This document shows positions 7,865 through 15,009 of a stretch of 37,957 nt of DNA, in pieces. The notes below the pieces were generated by a model. The model was not told where the DNA came from, searched no databases, and saw nothing but the letters and a program-made list of their open reading frames with translations. The DNA is from JBIKLM01 sp044375105. Lineage in GTDB: Bacteria; Planctomycetota; UBA1135; GCA-002686595. The first letter of the stretch is position 1. Every line of letters starts with the position of its first letter. The DNA lies in the NCBI GenBank assembly GCA_044375105.1, contig JBILNK010000018.1:1-37957 (forward strand). Reading direction: 5' to 3'. Made by a program: the position numbers and the translations under genes.

Positions 7865-9097
7865 ATGCCCCACGACATCCGCTTCTCCGAACTCGCCCGG
7901 GAGCTGCAGGCCAAGGCCCGCCAGATCGCCGACAAGCACGTGCGGCCCCTGGCCGCCAAGTTCGACAAGGCCCAGGAATACAACTGGGACGCCATGCGGG
8001 CCGTGGCCCAGGCCGGGCTGCTCAAGACCTGGATCCCCGAGGCCTACGGGGGCGTGGGTGCCGGGGTGCTGGCCCTGGCCCTGGTCACCGAGGAGCTTTC
8101 CAAGGCCGATTCGGGATTCGGCGTCGCCTTTGCAGTCAACGCCCTGGGCTCCTTCCCGATCCTCCTGGGTGGCACCGAGGAGCAAAAGCAGCGCTGGCTG
8201 CCCCTGGTCGCACGCGGCGAGAAGCTGTGTGCCTTTTGCCTTTCCGAGAAGTACGCCGGCTCGGACGCCGGCGGCCTGTCGGTGCGCGCCTTCCATGAAG
8301 GCGACCAGTGGCGCATCTGCGGCGAGAAGAAGTGGACCACCAACGGCGGGGTGGCCGACCTCTACACGGTCTTCTGCGTCACCGATCCGACCTCGAAGTC
8401 GCGCCGCATCAGCGCGATCGTGGTCGAGAAGGGCACGCCGGGTTTCACCATCGGCAAGTTCGAGGACAAGATGGGCATCCGCACCGTGCCGGTGGTGGAA
8501 ACCCACTTCGACAACGCCCGCGTGCCCTTCGGCAACGTGCTCGGCGGCAAGCCCGGGATGGGCTTCGCCCACGCCATGATGACCCTCGACCACGCCCGCC
8601 CCGGCGTGGCGGCCCAGGCGGTCGGTGCCGCCCAGGGAGCCCTGGATTTGGCGGTCGTCTATGCCGGCCGGCGCAAGCAGTTCGGTCAGCCGATTTCCTC
8701 GTTCCAGATGGTCCAGCAGATGCTGGCCAACATGGCCATGAAGACCGAGGCCTCGCGCTGGCTGGTCTATTCCTGCGCTTCCGCGGTCGATCAACACCTC
8801 GAGCGCATCACCAAGGAAGCGGCCATCGCCAAGTGCTTCGCCACGGACACGGCCATGGAAGTCGCTACCGACGCCGTGCAGATCTTTGGCGGCTATGGCT
8901 TCATGGAGGACTACCCGATCGCCAAGTTCTTTCGCGACGCCAAGATCCTGCAGATCTACGAGGGCACCAACCAGGTCCAGCGCATGGTCATCGCGCGCAA
9001 TCTGATCAAGGAGACCGAAAGCCTCCGGCACCTCGACGAGTACATCCCCAAGGAGCGCCAGAAGAGTTTCTCGGGCGAGCCCGACAAGACCGAGTGA
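7865..9097 (+). CDS. Acyl-CoA dehydrogenase
   Basis: This 410-residue FAD enzyme introduces the alpha-beta double bond into an acyl-CoA and passes electrons to ETF. The three-domain layout is complete: N-terminal helices (to about 125), a middle beta domain with the FCLSEKYAGSDAGG flavin/substrate motif, and the C-terminal helical domain with RKQFGQPISSFQ and QIFGGYGFMEDYPIAKFFRDAK (quoted in part). The catalytic base is E366 in IYEGTNQ, the position used by short-, medium- and short-branched-chain dehydrogenases; isovaleryl- and long-chain enzymes place it elsewhere. A substrate such as 2-methylbutyryl- or isobutyryl-CoA would fit the branched-chain 2-oxoacid dehydrogenase cluster 2.5 kb downstream, but a sigma gene lies between, so this link is inference. 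A hairpin follows the stop codon. Confidence 0.95.
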   Translation: MPHDIRFSELARELQAKARQIADKHVRPLAAKFDKAQEYNWDAMRAVAQAGLLKTWIPEAYGGVGAGVLALALVTEELSKADSGFGVAFAVNALGSFPILLGGTEEQKQRWLPLVARGEKLCAFCLSEKYAGSDAGGLSVRAFHEGDQWRICGEKKWTTNGGVADLYTVFCVTDPTSKSRRISAIVVEKGTPGFTIGKFEDKMGIRTVPVVETHFDNARVPFGNVLGGKPGMGFAHAMMTLDHARPGVAAQAVGAAQGALDLAVVYAGRRKQFGQPISSFQMVQQMLANMAMKTEASRWLVYSCASAVDQHLERITKEAAIAKCFATDTAMEVATDAVQIFGGYGFMEDYPIAKFFRDAKILQIYEGTNQVQRMVIARNLIKETESLRHLDEYIPKERQKSFSGEPDKTE

Positions 9098-9106
9098 GCG
9101 GCCCGT

Positions 9107-9125
9107 CGCCGGGCGTCTCCCGGCG
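9107..9125 (+). terminator. Hairpin just after the acyl-CoA dehydrogenase stop
   Basis: CGCCGGG-CGTCT-CCCGGCG is a perfect 7-bp stem with a 5-nt loop, beginning nine bases after the stop codon. No T-tract follows. Position and stability suggest a transcript end. Confidence 0.5.
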
Positions 9126-9315
9126 GGGCGGCAGCGGTCCAGCGCTCGCTGTGCGATGGGCTGGCCACTCCGCTGCGAGAGGCACCCCAGGCAACCGCAA
9201 GGGGCACCCCAGCGGTGGATCGAGCCCCCCGAGGCGCATCTGCCGTCGAGCCAGCGGCAAGGCGAGCGGGGGGGCGCCCGAGGCGCAGCTCGAGGGACGG
9301 TTCGGGGCGCAGGTC

Positions 9316-9343
9316 GGGCAGCGGGATGGGCAGCGGGATGGGC
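9316..9343. repeat. 12-bp tandem repeat, 2.3 copies
   Basis: GGGCAGCGGGAT occurs at 9316-9327 and 9328-9339, followed by a partial copy GGGC. It has no evident link to a gene. Confidence 0.6.
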
Positions 9344-9668
9344 TGTTCGAATCGGGCCCGGAGCGTGGCCTTCGGGCGGACGGTCGGTGCAGCCGACCCG
9401 GGGACCTCCAACAGGCCGAGGCCCCTAAACTTAGGCAGAGCACCCCGAAGAGGGGGCTGGAGCGGTCGAAGCGGGGCCCGGCGGGGGTGTCGAGGAACGG
9501 ATGGGGCAGGCACCCCCCGGGTCGTCGCCGGCCGGGACAGGGGGCGTTGGGTCGCGGGATCCGACCCGCGGGGCGCCGCCGGGCGGAATCTTGCCCATCC
9601 ATGGGAGCGGGGTCCGGGATGATCATGCGACCCGTGGGTGGGTCGAAAATTTAGACAAACGCCTAAGC

Positions 9669-9722
9669 GGGGCCTTGCCTAGGGTTCCCAGGGGCCCCTT
9701 CTGAAGCTCTCAGGATTTTTTT
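9669..9722 (+). terminator. Double hairpin followed by T7
   Basis: The first stem is GGGGCC (9669-9674) with GGCCCC (9693-9698), continued inward by CCTAGGG/CCCAGG with a bulged A. The second is TTCTGA (9699-9704) with TCAGGA (9710-9715), one G-T pair included, around a 5-nt loop. The second stem is followed immediately by seven T residues (9716-9722), the geometry of an intrinsic terminator. It has no annotated gene directly upstream, so it may end an unseen small RNA or a leader transcript. Confidence 0.5.
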
Positions 9723-9767
9723 CTCGACATTTGGGGTCTGAAGGCTGCGGTCAAGCAGGGCATTTCG

Positions 9768-9795
9768 TTCTGTCCCGATATTTTTTAGGACAGAA
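9768..9795. repeat. 8-bp inverted repeat TTCTGTCC/GGACAGAA with AT-rich loop
   Basis: TTCTGTCC (9768-9775) and GGACAGAA (9788-9795) are perfectly complementary around a 12-nt loop containing GATATTTTTTA. It could be an operator with two half-sites 20 bp apart, or an RNA hairpin. Confidence 0.65.
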
Positions 9796-9829
9796 GCCCG
9801 CATCCGGCGCCGATACTGCGACGTATACA

Positions 9830-9861
9830 GGACAGCCTGGAGGAGGGCAGAGCCTCTGTCC
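9830..9861. repeat. Inverted repeat GGACAG/CTGTCC
   Basis: GGACAG (9830-9835) is complementary to CTGTCC (9856-9861). It uses the same hexamer as the neighbouring inverted repeat but with the half-sites in the reverse order. A further CTGTCC is at 9904-9909. The repeated hexamer favours a protein-binding site. Confidence 0.5.
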
Positions 9862-9876
9862 GGGCCCAGGTCCGAA

Positions 9877-9906
9877 CAGAATCGGCACCCCCCGCCGATT
9901 TTTCTG
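9877..9906 (+). terminator. Terminator-like stem-loop with T5, 80 bp before the sigma start
   Basis: AATCGGC (9880-9886) pairs with GCCGATT (9894-9900) around the C-rich loop ACCCCCC, and the T-run continues to 9903. The flanking CAG and CTG extend the pairing past the T bulge. If transcription starts upstream, this could attenuate the sigma gene. Confidence 0.5.
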
Positions 9907-9985
9907 TCCAGCTCAGGCCCCTGGGCCGTAATCCCCAGATCGACTCTCTAGGGAGGGTCAACTTTCGCTCCACCGAGGTATCGCC

Positions 9986-11176
9986 ATGACCAGCAAGGTT
10001 CTCACCCTGGCCGAACTCGACACCCGTCTCGATCTCCTCATGGCAACCCCGGAGGTCTTCGAAGGGCAGTGTCTGACATGGATCGAGTCCCTGGACCGCC
10101 GTAAGGTCGCCCTGGAGGTGCGGGATCCCGAAACCTGGCGCGACCGCTCCCGCTCCAAGCCGGTCAAGCTGCGCGGGGCCCTGGAGCAGCTGCGGGCGGA
10201 CGTCGAGACGATCCTGACCCTCGACCGGGAGGAAGAGGCGCGCCTCGCTCGGCGGATCGAATTCGCCCGCCTGCGCTTGGCGCGGGCTCGCCGAGCCGCG
10301 GGGGTGGAGGAGGATCGCCTGCTCGAGGGTGTGGGCATGCTGGCCCAGCAATGGTTCGTCCATCAGGCGACCCAGGTCGGCCCGGTCCAGTCCCGCGACC
10401 GCTCCGCCCGCCAGGCGGCCCTCGAGACCCGGGTGATGGAGCGTTCCGCCGAGCTGCACGCCCTGCGGCTAGAGATGGTCGAGCGCAACCTCTACCTGGT
10501 GCTGATCAACGTGGAGCGCTACGCGCACTCCTCGACCACCCGCGCCGACCTGGTCCAGGAGGGCTCGGCGGCCCTGTTCCGGGCCGTGGACGGCTTCGAC
10601 TGGCGCCGCGGCCTGCTGTTCCGCACCTACGCGGTGCACTGGCTCAACCAGGCCTTCCGCAACTACCTGTACAACTTCACCAGCACGGTGCGCGTGCCGG
10701 TTTACCTGCAAAAGGCCATGAAGGCCATCCATCAGGCCCGGGTGCGCCTCGGCGATGCCAACGCCAGCGCCGACCAGATCGCCGAGGTCGCGGAGCTGGA
10801 CGTGGGCCTGGTGGCCTCGGCCCTGGGCGCGGCGCGCACCAGCTACTCCCTGGATGCAGACCTGTCCGATGACGGGGAGGGCAACCGACTGCGCGACCTG
10901 CTGGTCAACGACGACAGCGACGGGCCCTATACCCCGGGCATCGAGGACGTGACCCTCGAGGGCGGGCTCGGAGCCGCCATGGCCAAGCTGTCCGAGCGCG
11001 AGCAGCAGGTCCTGCGCTTGCGTTTTGGCATCGGCCAGCAGGGCGAATCCACCCTGGCCGAGGTCGCCGAGGTGCTCGGTGTCAGCGTCGAGCGCGTGCG
11101 CCAGATCCAGGTGCGGGCGATCTCCAAGCTCGACACCCCGGCCTTGCGCCGCGAACTCGAACCGTTCCTGAACTGA
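9986..11176 (+). CDS. Sigma-70 family RNA polymerase sigma factor
   Basis: The 396-residue protein has a region 1.2-like helix (DREEEARLARRIE, about residues 78-90), a spacer, region 2 (about 166-231, with DLVQEGSAALFRAVDGFDWRRG and the aromatic melting motif FRTYAVHWLNQAFRNY), a region 3 helix (about 240-275), and region 4 (about 332-396) ending in the helix-turn-helix EVLGVSVERVRQIQ. This matches group 2/3-type multi-domain factors, not ECF factors. Region 2 departs from primary sigma factors (NLYLVLINVERYAHSSTTR in place of the NLRLVVSIAKKY type), so it is probably an alternative factor. The ATG at 9986 is preceded by GAGG (9975-9978). No anti-sigma gene is adjacent, and the structured region before it suggests control in the leader. 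The long spacer between regions 1.2 and 2 (about 100-160) is unassigned. Confidence 0.92.
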   Translation: MTSKVLTLAELDTRLDLLMATPEVFEGQCLTWIESLDRRKVALEVRDPETWRDRSRSKPVKLRGALEQLRADVETILTLDREEEARLARRIEFARLRLARARRAAGVEEDRLLEGVGMLAQQWFVHQATQVGPVQSRDRSARQAALETRVMERSAELHALRLEMVERNLYLVLINVERYAHSSTTRADLVQEGSAALFRAVDGFDWRRGLLFRTYAVHWLNQAFRNYLYNFTSTVRVPVYLQKAMKAIHQARVRLGDANASADQIAEVAELDVGLVASALGAARTSYSLDADLSDDGEGNRLRDLLVNDDSDGPYTPGIEDVTLEGGLGAAMAKLSEREQQVLRLRFGIGQQGESTLAEVAEVLGVSVERVRQIQVRAISKLDTPALRRELEPFLN

Positions 11177-11576
11177 TCCAACAGATCGGGCGGCGGGGAG
11201 GCGCGAGGATTCGGGCCGTTCCCGGTCCGGGCCCCGGCCGGCTGGTTCCTGGCGCGGTGGTCCTTCGGTTTGCGCCAAGCGGGCCGCCCGGCTCCCGTGC
11301 CACGGGGCGGTCGCCAATCTGCAGTCCGAGGGACCGGAATCAGGGCCAAGCCCGGAACACGCTCCCGCTCTTCATGGCCGGGCTCCGTGCTTCCCGCCCC
11401 GCCGGAAACCTGGGGGCCTGCGGGGGCTTCGGGGAGCCCGAACGGGCCTGCGCGGCGCCGCTTGCGGTCCCGTGCGGGGCTCTGACCGCGGGGGTGGCTG
11501 GATAAAGGTCGGCGCCTCTGTTTGGAGGCCTTGGCCAGGGGCGCGCCTGCTAAGCTGCCGCTCTTACCCCTGCTCC
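11177..11576. other. Intergenic region before lipA
   Basis: These 400 bp have no supported gene. The lipA frame is open back to a GTG at 11472, but that extension lacks homology and the ATG at 11577 is preferred. TAAGCT at 11551-11556, 20 bp before the ATG, is a possible -10 box without a matching -35. A short GGGCT/AGCCC hairpin lies near 11430. Confidence 0.4.
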
Positions 11577-12554
11577 ATGGAGTCCTTTCCCGAGCCCTCC
11601 CCCGCGGCGGCACCCGCCGAGGCGCGTCCCAGCGAGAGGCCCGCCAGCAGGCACCCGGGGCTGCCCAAGCCCGGCTGGCTCAAGGTGCCCCTGCCCGGCG
11701 GGGAAGGCTACACGCGCCTCAAGGAGCTGGCGCGGCGGCTCAAGCTGAACACGGTCTGCGAGGAGGCCCGCTGCCCCAACGTGGGCGAGTGCTGGAAGGG
11801 CAGCCGGGCCACCATGACGATCATGGTGCTGGGGGATGAATGCACCCGGCGCTGCCGCTTCTGCGCGGTCAAGACCGTGCTCCAGGCCGCGCCGCCCGAT
11901 CCGCACGAGCCCGAACACGTGGCCCAGGCCGTGGCCGAGATGGGGCTCTCCTACCTGGTGATCACCAGCGTCGACCGGGACGACCTGCCCGATGGGGGCG
12001 CCGGTCACTACGCGGCCTGTATCGAGGCCCTGAAGCGCCGCTCGCCGGACACCGTTGTCGAGACCTTGATCCCGGACTACACCGGCGCGCCCTTGGCGAC
12101 CCTGATGGCCGCCGGCCCGCACGTCTTGGCCCACAACGTCGAGGTCGTGCCGCGCCTGCAGCGCAAGATCCGCGACCCGCGCTGCTCCTACGAGCGGTCG
12201 CTAGACACCCTGCGCGGCGCCAAGGCCCTGGCCCCGGAGATCTTCACCAAGTCTTCCCTGATGTTGGGCCACGGCGAGAGCGCCGCCGAGGTGGCCGAGG
12301 CCATGGCCCTGCTGCGCGGGGCCGGGGTCGACTTCCTGACCCTGGGCCAGTACCTGCGCCCCAGCCCCAAGCACTCGCCGGTGCGCGAGTATGTGCCGCC
12401 GGAGCGCTTCGACGAGCTGCGCCAGGAAGGCGAGCGCCTGGGCTTCGCCTACGTGGCCTCGGGGCCGCTGGTGCGCTCCTCCTACAAGGCCGCCGAGTAT
12501 TTCGCCGAGCGCCTGGTGCGTCAGCGCCGCCAAGCGTCCCCGCCGAGCCCCTGA
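11577..12554 (+). CDS. lipA: Lipoyl synthase (radical SAM)
   Basis: LipA inserts two sulfur atoms into the protein-bound octanoyl group to make the lipoyl cofactor. The 325-residue protein has both iron-sulfur sites: the auxiliary cluster cysteines C61, C66 and C72 (CEEARCPNVGEC) and the radical SAM cysteines C89, C93 and C96 (CTRRCRFC). The C-terminal RSSYKAAEYF carries the conserved serine of the family. The first 30 residues are a Pro/Ala-rich extension. The start at 11577 fits the usual length. It is the first gene of the 2-oxoacid dehydrogenase cluster: E1-alpha begins 42 bp downstream and lipB closes the cluster, so cofactor synthesis and its main acceptor (E2) are probably made together. 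Confidence 0.97.
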   Translation: MESFPEPSPAAAPAEARPSERPASRHPGLPKPGWLKVPLPGGEGYTRLKELARRLKLNTVCEEARCPNVGECWKGSRATMTIMVLGDECTRRCRFCAVKTVLQAAPPDPHEPEHVAQAVAEMGLSYLVITSVDRDDLPDGGAGHYAACIEALKRRSPDTVVETLIPDYTGAPLATLMAAGPHVLAHNVEVVPRLQRKIRDPRCSYERSLDTLRGAKALAPEIFTKSSLMLGHGESAAEVAEAMALLRGAGVDFLTLGQYLRPSPKHSPVREYVPPERFDELRQEGERLGFAYVASGPLVRSSYKAAEYFAERLVRQRRQASPPSP

Positions 12555-12596
12555 AGTCCTGCCGGTCCGCCCGCGCGGCGGTCCGCAGCCCCTCCC

Positions 12597-13724
12597 ATGA
12601 GCCAGACCCACGCCCAGCGCCCCCTGTCGGTGATCGAGCCCAACGGTTCGATCAACGGCTACGACCCCGGCCTGTCGGATCAGCAACTGCTGCACTGCTA
12701 TCGCACGATGCTGCTGGTGCGGGCCTTCGACGACACCTGCCTCAAGCTGCAGCGCTCGGGGCGCATCGGCTTTTCGATCCCCAACAAGGGCGTCGAGGCC
12801 TGCCAGGTGGGCGCCGCCAGCGCCCTGGAGAAGACCGACTGGATCTTCCCGAGCTATCGCGACTTCGGCATGGCGCTGTACCACGGCATCCGCCCGGTCG
12901 AGCTGATGCACAACATGTTCGGCAACGCCAAGGACAACGCGAAGGGGCGCCAGATGCCGGTGCACTTCAGCTTCGTCGACCCGATCGTGTTCTATTCGAT
13001 CAGCTCGCCGATCGGCACGCACCTGCCCCACGCCGTGGGCGCGGCTTACGCCTTCCAGATGCGGGGCGAGAAGCACGTGGCCCTGTGCAGCTTCGGCGAT
13101 GGCGGCACCTCCTCGCTGGGCTTCCATTCGGCGCTCAACTTCGCCGGGGTGTGGAAGTCGCCGGTGGTGTTCCTGTGCCAGAACAACGGCTACGCGATCT
13201 CCTGCCCCTCCGAGGAGCAGACCGCCTCCGAGAGCTACGCCATCAAGGCCGCCGCCTACGGCATGCCCGGCGTGATCGTCGACGGCAACGACCTCTTGGC
13301 GGTGCGCAAGGCGGTGGGCGAGGCCGTGGCGCGCGCGCGGCGCGGCGAGGGCCCGACCCTGATCGAGGCCAAGACCTTCCGCATGGGCGGGCACTCGACC
13401 TCGGACGATCCCACGCGCTACGTGCCGCCGGCGCTGTTCGAGGAGTGGGCCAAGAAGGACCCGATCCTGCGCTTCGAGCGCTTCCTCGAGAGCCGGCGGC
13501 TGCTGGACGGCGGCCAGAAGGCGCGCCTCGAAGCCGAGTGCCGAGAGGAAGCCATGGCGGCGGGCCGCGAGGCCGAAGCCGTCGAGCGCCCGGCCCTCGA
13601 GACGATCTTCACCGACGTGTACGCGGAGCTGCCCAAGCACCTGCGCGAGCAGGGCCAAGCCGCCTTCGAACTGGCGCGCCGCAAGGGCGATGCCTCCGCC
13701 GGCGACGGCAAGTTCCCGCTCTGA
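12597..13724 (+). CDS. bkdA1: Branched-chain 2-oxoacid dehydrogenase E1 component, alpha subunit (first copy)
   Basis: E1-alpha (375 residues), with E1-beta, decarboxylates the 2-oxoacid on thiamine diphosphate and transfers the acyl group to lipoyl-E2. The ThDP motif runs from G167-D168-G169 to N196-N197 in QNNGYAIS. The FPSYRDFG segment keeps the Tyr-Arg pair that holds the cofactor phosphate in known structures. The loop GGHSTSDDPTRY with H266 is characteristic of branched-chain rather than pyruvate enzymes. The SPIGTHLPHAVGAAYA segment resembles the potassium-binding stretch of human BCKDH. The C-terminus ends GDGKFPL, nearly the same tail as the second E1-alpha in this cluster. A 118-bp gap precedes E1-beta. 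Substrate range is inferred from motifs only. Confidence 0.93.
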   Translation: MSQTHAQRPLSVIEPNGSINGYDPGLSDQQLLHCYRTMLLVRAFDDTCLKLQRSGRIGFSIPNKGVEACQVGAASALEKTDWIFPSYRDFGMALYHGIRPVELMHNMFGNAKDNAKGRQMPVHFSFVDPIVFYSISSPIGTHLPHAVGAAYAFQMRGEKHVALCSFGDGGTSSLGFHSALNFAGVWKSPVVFLCQNNGYAISCPSEEQTASESYAIKAAAYGMPGVIVDGNDLLAVRKAVGEAVARARRGEGPTLIEAKTFRMGGHSTSDDPTRYVPPALFEEWAKKDPILRFERFLESRRLLDGGQKARLEAECREEAMAAGREAEAVERPALETIFTDVYAELPKHLREQGQAAFELARRKGDASAGDGKFPL

Positions 13725-13842
13725 TTGCTGCCCCTTCGCGACAGACCCTGACGCTGCCGCCTTCACCTCCATCGCTCCATCGTCCAACCGCTCCGCGCGC
13801 CGCTGCCCGCCGCGGACGAGCCCGAACCGAGCCCGCGCTCCC

Positions 13843-14817
13843 ATGCCCAACCTGACCCTGCTCCAAGCCGTCAACGACGGCCTGCGCACCGCGCTGCGCA
13901 GCGACCCGACCGTGCTCGTGTTCGGCGAAGACGTCGGCCCCAAGGGCGGCGTGTTCCTGGCCACCGAGGGCCTGCACAAGGAGTTCGGCCCGCGGCGCTG
14001 CTTCGACACGCCCCTCTCGGAGGACGGCATCGTCGGCACCGCGATCGGCATGGCCATGAACGGCCTCAAGCCGGTGGCCGAGATTCAGTTCCAAGACTTC
14101 ATCTTCCCGGCCTTCGACCAGATCGTCAGCGAAGCGGCCAAGCTGCGCTACCGCTCCGGCGGCCAGTTCACCGCCCCGATGGTGATCCGCACGCCCTACG
14201 GCGGCGGCATCCGCGGCGGCCTGTACCACAGCCAGTCGGGCGAGGCCTACTTCTGCCACACCCCGGGCCTCAAGGTGGTGATCCCCTCGACCCCCTACGA
14301 CGCCAAGGGCCTCCTGCTGGCCTCGATCGACGACCCCGATCCGGTGCTATTCCTCGAGCCCAAGGCGCTCTACCGCTCGGTCAAGGGCGAGGTCCCCGAG
14401 GGCAAGTACAAGGTCGACCTGTCGACCCTGCGCACCGTGCGCGAGGGCCAGCACGTGACCGTGTTCTGCTTCGGGGCCATGGTGCCGGTCACCGAACGGG
14501 CCGCGGAGCAGGCCGCCGAGCAGGGCATCGAGGTGCGCATCGTCGATCTGCGCACGCTCTACCCGCTGGACGAGGAGGGCGTGCTGGACGCGGCCAAACG
14601 CACCGGCCGCGTGGTCGTGGTGCACGAAGCCCCGCGCTTCTGTGGCTACGGCGGCGAGATCAGCGCTTTGATCGCCGAGCACGCCATCGAATACATGGAT
14701 GCCCCCGTCGTGCGCGTGACCGGCTTCGACACGCCGTTCCCCAACACGCTCGAGCACCACTACATGCCCGACGCCCGCCGCGTGCTCGATGCGATCGAGC
14801 GCGTGGCGCGCTTCTGA
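13843..14817 (+). CDS. bkdA2: Branched-chain 2-oxoacid dehydrogenase E1 component, beta subunit
   Basis: The 324-residue E1-beta completes the E1 heterotetramer. Family motifs are in order: FGEDVGPKGGVF (about 27-38), FDTPLSEDGIVGTAIG with E60 at the position of the glutamate that activates the ThDP aminopyrimidine, EIQFQDFIFPAFDQIVSEAAK, and the C-terminal transketolase-like domain with VRIVDLRTLYPLD and the closing GFDTPFPNTLEHHYMP. The frame is open further upstream, but the ATG at 13843 gives the normal N-terminus. It is the only E1-beta in the window although there are two E1-alpha genes. A strong hairpin (14832-14852) lies just after the stop, before E2. Confidence 0.95.
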   Translation: MPNLTLLQAVNDGLRTALRSDPTVLVFGEDVGPKGGVFLATEGLHKEFGPRRCFDTPLSEDGIVGTAIGMAMNGLKPVAEIQFQDFIFPAFDQIVSEAAKLRYRSGGQFTAPMVIRTPYGGGIRGGLYHSQSGEAYFCHTPGLKVVIPSTPYDAKGLLLASIDDPDPVLFLEPKALYRSVKGEVPEGKYKVDLSTLRTVREGQHVTVFCFGAMVPVTERAAEQAAEQGIEVRIVDLRTLYPLDEEGVLDAAKRTGRVVVVHEAPRFCGYGGEISALIAEHAIEYMDAPVVRVTGFDTPFPNTLEHHYMPDARRVLDAIERVARF

Positions 14818-14831
14818 GCCGCAGGCTTTCC

Positions 14832-14852
14832 GGCCCGGGCAGCGCCCGGGCC
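14832..14852 (+). terminator. Intercistronic GC hairpin between E1-beta and E2
   Basis: GGCCCGGGC-AGC-GCCCGGGCC is a perfect 9-bp stem with a 3-nt loop, starting 14 bp after the E1-beta stop. No T-tract follows. Inside an apparent operon it might cause partial termination or protect the upstream mRNA end and so set the E1:E2 ratio (inference). Confidence 0.5.
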
Positions 14853-15009
14853 AGGCCTCCAGGCGACCTGCCCGGCCCGGCAACCGGAGCCGCGCCGGTC
14901 GACTCTGCCAGCGCTCCGGCGCAGATTTCCCCACCCCGTCGACGCTCCGCGTCCGGGCCCCATCCCTCCCCACCGACCCCACGCCCCGGCGCTCCCCGCG
15001 CCCCCAGAG

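Larger units (their letters stand above)
9126..9985. other. Long non-coding region upstream of the sigma factor gene
   Basis: About 860 bp. Open frames here are Arg/Pro/Gly-rich and are rejected as genes. The left part (to about 9640) is GC-rich with a small tandem repeat. The right part (about 9645-9960) is clearly less GC-rich and carries several stem-loops with T-tracts and repeated CTGTCC/GGACAG half-sites. The change in composition and the structure suggest regulatory or RNA-coding DNA controlling the sigma gene. Confidence 0.55.

Noticed and set aside
6739..8298. A long plus-strand frame overlapping the lipoprotein and acyl-CoA dehydrogenase
   Set aside because: It is in a different frame from two clearly recognisable proteins and consists of Arg/Pro/Ala-rich shadow sequence.
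9424..9435. CCTAA-AC-TTAGG inverted repeat
   Set aside because: Only five base pairs with no recurring partner at a fixed position; it could be chance.
9006..9626. An open minus-strand frame of about 200 codons in the gap before the sigma gene
   Set aside because: The translation is Arg/Pro/Ser-rich without a hydrophobic core, and it overlaps the end of the acyl-CoA dehydrogenase.
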